NCBI GenBank assembly: GCA_027493955.1
Contig: JAOSJT010000001.1
Location: forward strand, 4,698,552 to 4,762,551
Reading direction: 5' to 3'
Origin: Bacteroidia bacterium
GTDB taxonomy: Bacteria > Bacteroidota > Ignavibacteria > SZUA-365
Length of the DNA: 64,000 bases
Shown here one piece after another: positions 56,165 to 64,000 of this stretch. Each line of letters begins with the position of its first letter. The stretch's first letter is position 1. Under the pieces are notes generated by a model. The model had not been told where the DNA came from. It saw nothing but the letters and a program-made list of their open reading frames with translations, and made no database searches. The position numbers and the translations under genes were made by a program.

Positions 56165-58309
56165 ATGCGATACATACATTCCCTCGTAGCAGCAGTGCTT
56201 CTTTTCACTGCATCCCCGCTGATTGCGCAGCAGGCACGCCTGCAGGTCATTCACAATGCCGCCGACCCCGCGGCGTCGGTTGTCGACATCTATGTCAATG
56301 GGGCACTGTTCCTTGACAACTTCGCATTTCGCGCCGCGACGCCGTTTGTGAACGTGCCGGCCGGTGTACCCTTGTCCATAGGTATCGCGCCGGGCAGCAG
56401 CAGCAGCGTGCTCGACGCCATCGCAACTTTCACTCCGACCTTCGATGCGAACAAAACCTATGTTGCCGTCGCGAACGGTGTGCTTTCACCACCTTCCTTC
56501 GCGGCCAATCCTGACAGCCGCAGTACGGCGTTCACCCTGTTCGTGACGGACATGGGTCGCGAGACCGGCAGCAGTCCCACAAATGTCGATATCAACGTTC
56601 TGCATGGCGCGACCGACGCTCCCACGGTGGATGTGATGGTACGCGGTAACGGAGTGCTTGTCAACAATGCGGCGTACGGTGACATGACCGGCTACCTATC
56701 CGTGCCCGCAGCGAATTACACGCTCGATGTCACTCCCGGCAATGACAACAACACCATCGTGGCCTATTACCAGGCCGATCTCTCCACGCTGGGCGGTGGT
56801 GCCGCGGTGGTGTTCGCGTCCGGCTTCCTGACGCCCTCCACGAATCAGAACGGCGCTGCCTTCGGTCTCTATGCCGCTTTGCCCAATGGCACGGTGATCG
56901 CTCTCCCGCAAGCAGCCGCACCGACTGCGCGCTTGCAGGTCATTCATAACGCGGCCGATCCTGCCGCGTCGCTTGTCGACATTTACGTTAATGGATCCTT
57001 ATTTCTGGATAATTTCGCCTTCCGTGCAGCGACGCCGTTCGTGACCGTACCGGCGGGTGTGCAGCTTTCCATCGGAGTGGCTCCCGGCAACAGCACCGGC
57101 CCGGGCGACATTATCGCGAGTATTCCTGTGACGCTCGGTGCCGCGAAAACCTATGTCGCCGTTGCGAACGGTGTACTTGCGCCGCCTTCCTTCGCTTTCA
57201 ATCCCGACAGCCGCAGCACAGCGTTCACACTCTTCGTCACCGACATGGGCCGCGAAGCCGGCAATAGTCTCTCAAGCGTCGACCTCAACGTACTGCACGG
57301 TTCGACCGATGCACCGACGGTAGACGTCATTGCCCGTGGTGTCGGGACAATCGTGAACAACGCCGCGTATGGTGATTTCACCGGTTACCTGTCCGTGCCC
57401 GCCGGTCGCTACGTGCTCGATATCACGCCGGGTTCGAATAGCAGCGTTATTGTGGCGTCCTACGTCGCCGATGTTTCTTCGCTTGGCGGCGGCGCGGCCG
57501 TTGTGTTTGCCAGCGGTTTCCTTGCTCCGGCCTCCAATCAGAATGGTCCGCGTTTCGGTCTTTTCGCCGCACTTGCCAACGGCACGGTCATCCAACTTCC
57601 CGTCAATGCTCCGCTGGATATTCTTCCTGGCGGCTGCCCGAACCCCTTCAACCTGCGCGCGCGCGGAGCCCTGCCCGTAGCCCTGGCCGGAAGTTCGTGG
57701 TTCAACGTCACGAGCGTGGATGCATCCACGGTGCGTCTCAACGGCGTCGCTCCGAACGGAAATCCGTCGCCGGGTAATGTGACCGCTCCGTTTCCGGGCG
57801 TCCCTGCAAACTGTGGCGACTGCTATTCCGGCTCTGCGGACGGCATGACCGACTGGACGTTTCTTTTCGATCGTCAGAGCATCCGTTCGACGCTCGGCAT
57901 GGTGAGCAATAATGCCTGCGTCGTTGTTACCGTGACGGGACAGCTCAACGACGGTACGCCGTTCGTTGGTACGGATGTGCTGCGCATCCTCGGCGCCGGC
58001 AATCCGAAAGCGGATGGTGGCATGAGCGAACTCGATGTCAGCCTCGCGCAGAACGCGCCGAACCCGGTTGTGTCCGGCACGACGTTCCAATACTCGTTGC
58101 CTGAGGAATCCTATGTGACGCTGGAGATTTTCAATGCTCTCGGTCAGCGGGTTGCGTCGGTGTTCAATGGCGTGCGTGCTGCCGGTTCGTACAGTGCGAG
58201 CTGGAATGGCATTGGAGATAACGGTGTGTCACTTCAGCCCGGCAGTTACATCTACCGCCTGAAGGCCGGCGAGCAGGTTCTCTCGCGTATGCTCGTTATC
58301 ACCCGTTGA
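56165..58309 (+). CDS. Secreted tandem DUF4397 protein with T9SS sorting domain
   Basis: 714 residues. A signal peptide (YIHSLVAAVLLFTASPLIAQ) precedes two ~235-residue repeats (about 23-252 and 255-485). Each has two DUF4397-type units: ARLQVIHNAADPAAS-VDIYVNG and then VLHGATDAPTVDV. The repeat copies are very similar, pointing to a recent internal duplication. A further beta domain follows (ILPGGCPNPFNLRARGALPV, with a C-x-x-C). The last ~85 residues (NAPNPVVSGTTFQYSLPE, GSYIYRLKAGEQVLSRMLVI) are a T9SS type A sorting domain. Probably a surface or released structural/adhesive protein; DUF4397 has no known activity. Confidence 0.9.
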   Translation: MRYIHSLVAAVLLFTASPLIAQQARLQVIHNAADPAASVVDIYVNGALFLDNFAFRAATPFVNVPAGVPLSIGIAPGSSSSVLDAIATFTPTFDANKTYVAVANGVLSPPSFAANPDSRSTAFTLFVTDMGRETGSSPTNVDINVLHGATDAPTVDVMVRGNGVLVNNAAYGDMTGYLSVPAANYTLDVTPGNDNNTIVAYYQADLSTLGGGAAVVFASGFLTPSTNQNGAAFGLYAALPNGTVIALPQAAAPTARLQVIHNAADPAASLVDIYVNGSLFLDNFAFRAATPFVTVPAGVQLSIGVAPGNSTGPGDIIASIPVTLGAAKTYVAVANGVLAPPSFAFNPDSRSTAFTLFVTDMGREAGNSLSSVDLNVLHGSTDAPTVDVIARGVGTIVNNAAYGDFTGYLSVPAGRYVLDITPGSNSSVIVASYVADVSSLGGGAAVVFASGFLAPASNQNGPRFGLFAALANGTVIQLPVNAPLDILPGGCPNPFNLRARGALPVALAGSSWFNVTSVDASTVRLNGVAPNGNPSPGNVTAPFPGVPANCGDCYSGSADGMTDWTFLFDRQSIRSTLGMVSNNACVVVTVTGQLNDGTPFVGTDVLRILGAGNPKADGGMSELDVSLAQNAPNPVVSGTTFQYSLPEESYVTLEIFNALGQRVASVFNGVRAAGSYSASWNGIGDNGVSLQPGSYIYRLKAGEQVLSRMLVITR
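56228..57620 (+). repeat. Internal ~700-bp tandem duplication in the DUF4397 gene
   Basis: Bases 56228-56920 and 56928-57620 encode two nearly superimposable copies of the same ~230-residue block. Divergence is mostly at third codon positions, with a few substitutions such as NVDINVLHGATDAP versus SVDLNVLHGSTDAP. Confidence 0.85.
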
Positions 58310-58362
58310 TCATTGCGCTCTCCCCGAATGCATTTCTCACCCTCGACGCGCTCGATCACGAT

Positions 58363-58390
58363 GGCGGCTCCCCGACGGGAGCCGCCGTTT
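58363..58390 (+). terminator. Strong terminator after the DUF4397 gene
   Basis: GGCGGCTCCC (58363-58372), loop CGAC, GGGAGCCGCC (58377-58386), then GTTTTAT: a perfect 10-bp GC-rich stem with T-tract. Confidence 0.92.
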
Positions 58391-58964
58391 TATCTGTGGA
58401 CAATTTGAGCAGTCGCGCGTCAGGATGCAGGAGGTCAAACGGCATTCCCCGTTGAGCAGGTCCGGAGGTGAAGCGTCCGTTAAACAAGGATGCGTCGGTC
58501 CTGTACCACTATGCTCAACCACATACTGAGGAGGAACAACGGGGTGCCAGATTCTCAGCCGGAGGTTGCTTCTCCCGTTTCCCTCCACCACAGGCTCTGT
58601 CCGGAAACACGTGATATGGCGGAAAGAGTAGTTTTGCCAGCCTGAACACAACGAGATATGTTCCTGCGTCAGGCAGCTGAACACCTGATCGATACACACA
58701 CGGCTTTCATAAGAATCGCCTCGCTGCTGTTCGATTATGTCATTCGTGGATAACATTCGCGTCAGGTGGAGGTGATCGTCGTAGATATGGACGGGACAAG
58801 GAGTCGAGGAGACACGATGTGTAGATCAGGCAGCAAATGGATCGGGCGCCGACATGAGCACAGACACGTGAGATACCCGTGCACCGCCGTTCCATCGCAT
58901 ATAGATTTCATCCGTTGCCGATTTCGTGCCGATTTCGCTTCCTTTGTCTCACACATGAGAATCC
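58391..58964. other. Intergenic DNA with no supported gene
   Basis: A 139-codon minus-strand frame exists across this area but it runs into the terminator, shows no domain, and has no third-position bias. I see nothing else definite here. Confidence 0.4.
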
Positions 58965-59085
58965 CGTTCTTTACTTTGATTCGCCCAATCCCGCAAGCAG
59001 GTTTGGGCAGACCCCGCGCGAATGTGGCGAAATTGGCATATACGCCAGATTTGGGAAATAGCCCATATTATGCTTTTATAGAGTA
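58965..59085 (+). repeat. ~120-bp dispersed repeat A containing a 5'-half tRNA-Leu-like segment
   Basis: Aligns with 61648-61770 in direct orientation, roughly three quarters identical; anchors are ATCCCGT, GCCCAATCC and the exact GCGAATGTGGCGAAATTGGC. From GCGAATGTGG to about TTTGGGAAA it matches the acceptor, D-arm and anticodon 5' strand of tRNA-Leu genes, but the anticodon stem does not close and no variable or T arm follows. It is therefore a fragment, not a tRNA gene. Confidence 0.78.
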
Positions 59086-59203
59086 ATTACAGGCGCGAAT
59101 GTCACAATCCGGCTCGGGCTTCAGTGTGAGTCCCTGAGAACTTGACTACGAAGGCGCAGGTTAGTCGAGACAATTTCGACCTGGAACGGAAAACGGACAG
59201 TGG

Positions 59204-61417
59204 TTATTTCATCAAGGTCAGTTTTCTGGTCAGCACAGTATTGTTCACCATCAACCGGCAGAAATACAGACCATTGGGCAGACCGGTCGCATTCCAGCGT
59301 GTCACATGAGTGCCGGGATCCAGACTGGAACGAACGAGGGTTGCGACTTTTTCCCCGACAATGTTATGGATGGTGAGCGAGACGAACGCCCGCACAGGGA
59401 TGTGAAATTGAACGGCGGTTTGCGTGTGAACGGGATTCGGATAGGTCTGCAGAAGAGAAGGATCGGAAGAAGTTGCCGTAGCGTCTGCTTCCACAGCGGT
59501 TATGTCCGAGAGCGGACGCCGCCATACACCAGATGAACGGGTGCCTGCGAATAGATACGGCCCTGCGATCGCAAGTGACTCGACCGCCTCAGCTGCCAAC
59601 CCTTCGGAAATACTATTCCATGTTTCTCCGAGGTCATGAGATACGAATACTCCTTTTCGCTGTGTTGCGGCAAAGACCTGCACACGCCCGTCAAGTTCAC
59701 GGATCAGTACTGCATACACGTCTTTATCGGTCAAACCCACGTTACTGCTGCGCCAGGTGGTTCCGCCATCGGTCGTGACCCCGACTCCACCACGTCCTGT
59801 GCCCGCGAAGATGTATGAACGACCCTGAATATTGGTAACAGCCAAGGAAAGGACAGGGTAATTACCGGGAGGTGAGGCTTTAGTCCAGCTTTCCCCATCG
59901 TCGATGGACCAGAGAAAGTCGAAGGCACCGCCGGCGTACAGCGTGTCTCCGATGTAGGCGAAAGCGTTCGTATGGCGGACCGGTGCCGAAGCTCCGAGGT
60001 CTCGCCAGTTGTCTCCGTAGTTTGGTGAAACGAATGCCACCTCCCCATAGAGGCCGGCAAACAGATATTCACCCAGCTTGTCATTTCTTGGTTTTAATAG
60101 CATGGTCAGCACGGGCCGATGCCCCATTCCGGCACTTGTATTCTGCCATGACAGACCGCTGTCTTCGGAACGGAAGACACCCCGGTCCGCCGATCCTGCA
60201 AACAGCAGCAGTGGATGGGGTGGCGTCGCGATTACGGATGAATACAAAGCCAGTGCATCCTTCGTTGTATAGCCAAAGTTGGAGTGATGCCATGTATCGC
60301 CGTAATCCGTTGTGCGGCTGACACCGATATCGATCGACGCCGTCAGGAGCAACTCTGGAACACCATCCTGCGCGGGGAGCACCGTCATCGCTCTAGTATT
60401 GGACCAGACATTATACATCCCCGAAGAGGATTCCGTCCAACTGCTCCCGTTGTCGGTGCTGGCGTAGCAACCGACGGCTGTCACAGCGAACACGCGTTGT
60501 TTGCTGCTGACGATATGTGTGACGTCGGGATTTTGTATCCCGTTGCTCGCGAGATGCCAGGAAGCGCCATCATCAACTGATCGAAATACGCCCTCGGACG
60601 AATTCAACATCAACGTATCTCGGCCAGTGCGTGAGGAGCGGATGACAGATCGAAGAATATTCAGTGTCGAACCGACATTCACGGGGGACCAGGTAAAACC
60701 GAGATCGGTAGAAACATGCAGCACACCGATATCGCCGACATACACACGAGCATTGCCAACAGCCGCCGGATCTGGGATGAGCGTGATGCTTGGATACCGT
60801 GATGTGCACTGCAATCCATCCAGTCTGGTCCATGCATCCCCCTCGTTGGTGGAATGATAAATCCCTTCTGTCGTTCCTGCGAAAACATATCGACTCGTAT
60901 CCGGTGCTGTTGCGATCGTGGAGAGATGCAAATCCTCCAATCCCTCATTCACGGCCTCCCAATGCACCCCGTTGTCCGATGATCGGTACACCCCCTTCTC
61001 ATGCGTGCCGAGGTAGATGTACCCGTTGTCGTAATGACTGAATGCGGTGGCGTAGACTGTTCCGTATTCCAGGCTTCCCGCCATTTCCTGCCAGTCATCA
61101 CCACCGTTCGTACTCCGCCAAAAGTTGGTGGACATCCAGGCGAATACCATTACTCCGTTCGCGCACACATGTCGGACCATGTGATTCGGGTAACCGGGAT
61201 GGGAAAGATCCCAATGCACACCGTAGTCTTTTGACGAGTATATCTGAATGGCGTTGCCAATGAGAACGGTGGTCCCCGCTTCTTCTGATTCGACAACCGC
61301 CATCGTGGTGATCGAGCCACCTCCGGGCCCCGAAGTCTGTTGCCACTGTGCAACGAGAGCTGTCGGTAACAGAACAGTCATCAACACCTGAATGAACAGC
61401 CAACGGCGGAAACTCAT
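59204..61417 (-). CDS. BNR/Asp-box repeat protein with T9SS sorting domain
   Basis: 737 residues from the ATG at 61417 (a G-run lies 7 bases upstream; a GTG at 61447 is less likely). Signal peptide: FRRWLFIQVLMTVLLPTALVAQ. About ten Asp-box-like blocks follow (STNGGDDWQEM, SSDNGVHWEAV, STNEGDAWTRL, SVDDGASWHL, SHDLGETWNSI), giving a sialidase/YCF48-like propeller. No sialidase catalytic Arg-triad or Asp/Tyr/Glu set is evident, so it is probably a non-enzymatic propeller. The last ~85 residues (YPNPVHTQTAVQFHIP to LYFCRLMVNNTVLTRKLTL) are a T9SS type A domain. Its gene lies between the two copies of the tRNA-Leu-like repeat. Confidence 0.9.
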   Translation of the reverse strand: MSFRRWLFIQVLMTVLLPTALVAQWQQTSGPGGGSITTMAVVESEEAGTTVLIGNAIQIYSSKDYGVHWDLSHPGYPNHMVRHVCANGVMVFAWMSTNFWRSTNGGDDWQEMAGSLEYGTVYATAFSHYDNGYIYLGTHEKGVYRSSDNGVHWEAVNEGLEDLHLSTIATAPDTSRYVFAGTTEGIYHSTNEGDAWTRLDGLQCTSRYPSITLIPDPAAVGNARVYVGDIGVLHVSTDLGFTWSPVNVGSTLNILRSVIRSSRTGRDTLMLNSSEGVFRSVDDGASWHLASNGIQNPDVTHIVSSKQRVFAVTAVGCYASTDNGSSWTESSSGMYNVWSNTRAMTVLPAQDGVPELLLTASIDIGVSRTTDYGDTWHHSNFGYTTKDALALYSSVIATPPHPLLLFAGSADRGVFRSEDSGLSWQNTSAGMGHRPVLTMLLKPRNDKLGEYLFAGLYGEVAFVSPNYGDNWRDLGASAPVRHTNAFAYIGDTLYAGGAFDFLWSIDDGESWTKASPPGNYPVLSLAVTNIQGRSYIFAGTGRGGVGVTTDGGTTWRSSNVGLTDKDVYAVLIRELDGRVQVFAATQRKGVFVSHDLGETWNSISEGLAAEAVESLAIAGPYLFAGTRSSGVWRRPLSDITAVEADATATSSDPSLLQTYPNPVHTQTAVQFHIPVRAFVSLTIHNIVGEKVATLVRSSLDPGTHVTRWNATGLPNGLYFCRLMVNNTVLTRKLTLMK

Positions 61418-61562
61418 GATAGTACCCCCCAAGAGGTGAAATAACACGACTTGTCCGGAAGAATATCCTCACCGAGAAGATACCGTGGATACGCGGTAAT
61501 AGCAATCCAACAGCTGTCAGACGATTCAACATAAGATAGTTCTACATCGGCTGATCGTATGC

Positions 61563-61625
61563 GATGCGGTCCTTGTTAGCGATGCGGTCCTTGTTAGCGA
61601 TGCGGTCCTTGTTAGCGATGCGGTC
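61563..61625. repeat. 18-bp tandem repeat, 3.5 copies
   Basis: GATGCGGTCCTTGTTAGC occurs three times exactly (61563, 61581, 61599) followed by a half unit. On the plus strand it reads as MRSLLA repeats, but no gene is supported. Confidence 0.95.
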
Positions 61626-61647
61626 ATATTTGTCCCCACCAGAAAAT

Positions 61648-61770
61648 CCCGTATTTTACCTTAATTTGCCCAATCCTGCATTCGGGATTGGCCATGCCCT
61701 GCGAATGTGGCGAAATTGGCATACGCGCCAGACTTGGGAAATAACCCGCTTTTATGCTATTATTGAATAT
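61648..61770 (+). repeat. ~120-bp dispersed repeat B containing a 5'-half tRNA-Leu-like segment
   Basis: Direct-orientation counterpart of 58965-59085. It carries GCGAATGTGGCGAAATTGGC then ATACGCGCCAGACTTGGG, the 5' half of a tRNA-Leu. Translated, it gives MWRNWHTRQT, a peptide typical of tRNA-Leu shadows. Similarity may extend weakly another ~60 bases to the shared AACTTGAC. Nothing else is seen in 61771-62147. Confidence 0.78.
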
Positions 61771-62147
61771 TTTCAAGCACTTGCACTGGATTCCGTCTCG
61801 GGAATCGGCGTGATTCACAATGAACTTGACGAAAGGGGAGCAGGTTGGTCAACATGCGATTGTTGAATTCATGTGCCGTGACATTTATTCGCCCGCATCC
61901 ATCTGTGCCGCACACGCGATGGAAACGTACCTTCGATTGATCGAGTCACGCATTCGGAAACATCATGATACGTGTTCGGCTCCGTGGAGGCGTGTATGAT
62001 CAGCTTTTCCAGGACACGTTGGGCTCTATGCAAGGGCGTAGCCCCAGTCGCTGCTGCAGGACCATTCACGACAGCAGGTAGCGTGTAACCCACGCAGCAT
62101 TTGCGCTGTCATTCCATTCTTTGTGCTTCCACGGAGTTTATCGAGCC

Positions 62148-63770
62148 ATGTCGTATCTGGAAAAATTCACTGGGGATTGGAATTCTGCCCAAGCCAGGCA
62201 TTTGCTGCGCAGAACGACGTTCGGTCCGTTGCAGGCGGATGTGGTAAGCGCCGTGCAACTTGGACTCGACGGTACACTCGATGCGCTTTTCGCGGCAGTT
62301 AATAACCCTGATCCGCCAGTAAAGTATCTCCCGGACGGATCGGGATCGAATGCGCTCAATGATCCCGGCGCGAAGCAGGGCGAAACCTGGATTCATGCCG
62401 ATCCTTTCCCCAGTGTCAATCCACCCATGCTGCGCAATCGCGTCATCCGCGCGCGCAGCAAGTCTCTCTATGCCTGGACCATCCTGCAGATGCACTATTC
62501 GGATATGTCTATTCGTGAGAAGCTCACGCTCTTCTGGCACAATCATTTTGTGACAACATCCATTGTACCACATCGCGAGTACATCTATCACATGCTGCTG
62601 CGTTCACATTCGCTGGGGAATTTCCGACAGCTTACCAAGGATATCACGATCGATACCAGTATGCTGCAGTACCTGAGTGGTGCGGAGAATACGAGTGCGG
62701 CACCGAATGAGAATTACTCACGCGAATTGCTGGAGCTTTTCACGGTTGGAAAGGGACCACTCATCGGACCGGGTGACTATTCGAACTATACCGAGCGAGA
62801 TGTCATCGAGATGGCGAAAGTACTCACGGGCTGGAGCGTGTCACATGTTTCGGATCCCGCTACGCTCACTGCATCGTTCGACAGCCGGCGGCATTCAACC
62901 GGCGTCAAACAGCTCTCGAAGCATTTCGGGGGTGCTGTCATCGGTGAGAACGGTGAGGATGAATACGAGGACCTTGTCGATGTGATTTTTCAGCAGGAGG
63001 TTTGCTCGCGGTTCATCATGCGAAAGCTATACCGCTGGTTCGTTCATTCGAATATCACACCCGAGGTTGAACAACAGGTCATCGAACCGCTTGCACTGCA
63101 GATGCGTACCGACGATTACGACATTGCTCCGGCTTTGAAAACGCTTTTCGCATCTGACCATTTTTTTCGATCGACGGCATGCATGATCAAGAGTCCGATT
63201 GACCTTCTGTTCTCCGCATCGCGGGCGTTGGGAGCAAAACCACCAAAGTCCGGGGTGCAGGAGGAATATGAATATGCCTTTAATCTGTATGCTATGGCCG
63301 CTGAACTGGAGCAGGCGATGTTCAATCATCCCGATGTCGCCGGTTGGAAAGCCTATTATCAGGAGCCAGGCCTGGACCGGAACTGGTTGAACAATCTGCT
63401 GCTTCCAAAGCGCCACGAGCTTTGCAGGGCCATCGTCGAAGGTGGGACGATTACAATCGACGGTGACAATTACAGAATTGCTCCGATGGTACCCGTGCTC
63501 GACCTGGCAGCGGGAGTCCCGAATGCCGGCGATATCAGTGCCCTTGTGATGGGGCTGGCGGAACGGATGTTCAATTATTCGATCTCGAGCGGGCAGCTGA
63601 CCGCACTGAAGAACATCGTGCTGCAGGGGTTACCTGATTACGAATGGACGGTCGAGTACGGTGAGTATGTTGCGGATCCGGGTAATGATGCGCTCCGCGT
63701 TCCAGTGGAAAACAATCTCCGCAGACTGCTTTCCGTAATGATGGGCATGTCAGAATTTCAGGTGATGTGA
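62148..63770 (+). CDS. DUF1800-family protein
   Basis: 540 residues from the ATG at 62148; nine further codons upstream are possible. The family opening is seen at WNSAQARHLLRRTTFGPLQAD, followed by REKLTLFWHNHFVTT, SLGNFRQLTKDITIDTSMLQ YLSG, NENYSRELLELFTVGKG and the conserved DVIEMAKVLTGWSV. DUF1800 proteins are of unknown function and typically occur directly upstream of DUF1501 proteins in Bacteroidota and planctomycete-type genomes, as here. No clear signal peptide at the chosen start. Two bases separate it from the next gene. Confidence 0.9.
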   Translation: MSYLEKFTGDWNSAQARHLLRRTTFGPLQADVVSAVQLGLDGTLDALFAAVNNPDPPVKYLPDGSGSNALNDPGAKQGETWIHADPFPSVNPPMLRNRVIRARSKSLYAWTILQMHYSDMSIREKLTLFWHNHFVTTSIVPHREYIYHMLLRSHSLGNFRQLTKDITIDTSMLQYLSGAENTSAAPNENYSRELLELFTVGKGPLIGPGDYSNYTERDVIEMAKVLTGWSVSHVSDPATLTASFDSRRHSTGVKQLSKHFGGAVIGENGEDEYEDLVDVIFQQEVCSRFIMRKLYRWFVHSNITPEVEQQVIEPLALQMRTDDYDIAPALKTLFASDHFFRSTACMIKSPIDLLFSASRALGAKPPKSGVQEEYEYAFNLYAMAAELEQAMFNHPDVAGWKAYYQEPGLDRNWLNNLLLPKRHELCRAIVEGGTITIDGDNYRIAPMVPVLDLAAGVPNAGDISALVMGLAERMFNYSISSGQLTALKNIVLQGLPDYEWTVEYGEYVADPGNDALRVPVENNLRRLLSVMMGMSEFQVM

Positions 63771-63772
63771 TC

Positions 63773-64000
63773 ATGAAGAACAAATTTTCTATCTCCCGCA
63801 GGGATTTCCTTCGTCTGACCACCATCGCCTCTGTACCGTTGGTTCTTGGTCGCTTTCCATTGTCCGCTCATGCCGCGCCACTCATTTCGAGAGGACTGGC
63901 GGAGAGTGACAGGGTGCTCGTGCTTGTGCAGCTTCAGGGGGGCAACGACGGACTCAACACCCTCATCGACCTGAACCAGTATGACGCTTTGCAGAGTGTA
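63773..64000 (+). CDS. DUF1501-family Tat-exported protein, N-terminal part (3' end outside window)
   Basis: 76 codons are visible before the window ends. The N-terminus SISRRDFLRLTTIASVPLVLG is a twin-arginine (Tat) signal with the SRRDFL motif and an Ala-rich cleavage region (SAHAAP). The mature start RVLVLVQLQGGNDGLNTLI matches the DUF1501 opening, an alkaline-phosphatase-like fold. Together with the DUF1800 gene it forms the usual two-gene unit of unknown function. Confidence 0.92.
   Translation, partial: MKNKFSISRRDFLRLTTIASVPLVLGRFPLSAHAAPLISRGLAESDRVLVLVQLQGGNDGLNTLIDLNQYDALQSV

Noticed and set aside
58337-58756. 139-codon minus-strand frame
   Set aside because: It runs through the terminator hairpin of the DUF4397 gene and has no domain or codon bias to support it.
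59022-59060. tRNA-Leu gene
   Set aside because: Only the 5' half is present; the anticodon stem does not pair and there is no T arm. The same holds for 61701-61740.

Overview
The window looks like a chromosome segment of a Gram-negative, GC-rich member of the Bacteroidota / Chlorobiota / Ignavibacteriota lineage (inference). The evidence is several secreted proteins with type IX secretion (T9SS) C-terminal sorting domains, a gingipain-like C25 peptidase, outer-membrane biogenesis parts (LptB-like ATPase, MlaE-like permease), and dispersed palindromic repeats. There is no rRNA, no complete tRNA and no CRISPR array.

Region 1 (1-14.6 kb) is a tightly packed plus-strand exopolysaccharide operon: an SLBB export protein (cut by the window edge), a Wzz-like chain-length protein, a Wzx-like flippase, a Wzy/ligase-like polymerase, four glycosyltransferases, an AsnB-type amidotransferase, a WsfD-like polytopic protein and a heparinase II/III-type lyase. 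Most neighbours overlap by a few bases. The last glycosyltransferase overlaps the start of a 1762-residue secreted C25 peptidase (14.6-19.9 kb).

Region 2 (19.9-25.2 kb) begins with a gene-free block of 31-bp tandem repeats nested in three larger modules. It is followed by an OPT-family transporter, a small PqqD-like protein and an MFS transporter.

Region 3 (25.3-29.8 kb) looks like an accessory insert. It is bounded by 34-bp imperfect direct repeats, one of which is the 3' end of a phosphatase gene. Inside are a promoter, a Shine-Dalgarno/ATG followed by eight CCCAG pentanucleotides (a candidate phase-variable switch), an unknown ORF, a propeller-like lipoprotein and an M43 metalloprotease that seems to have lost its sorting domain.

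Region 4 (29.8-34.9 kb, minus strand) is a partner-switching module: membrane RsbU-like phosphatase, RsbV-like antagonist, RsbW-like kinase and GAF-RsbU-like phosphatase. It is flanked by related low-complexity repeats. A third phosphatase lies at 49.5-50.4 kb and a decayed fourth copy at 54.2-54.4 kb.

Region 5 (35.4-39.8 kb, plus) carries an OppF-like ATPase, a Memo-family protein with an N-terminal PqqD-like extension, TatD, LptB and ApaG. Region 6 (40.0-50.4 kb, minus) carries clpC, then a compact operon in transcription order: MOP-superfamily transporter, gatB, membrane glycosyltransferase, methyltransferase, radical SAM/SPASM enzyme and MlaE-like permease.

Region 7 (50.8-64 kb) holds secreted and surface proteins: a T9SS protein with a possible papain-like domain, a small exported protein, a tandem DUF4397 protein, a BNR/Asp-box T9SS protein, and a DUF1800/DUF1501 pair cut by the window end. 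These are separated by decayed DNA containing a transposase remnant, a phosphatase remnant, an 18-bp tandem repeat and two copies of a repeat that includes a 5'-half tRNA-Leu-like segment.
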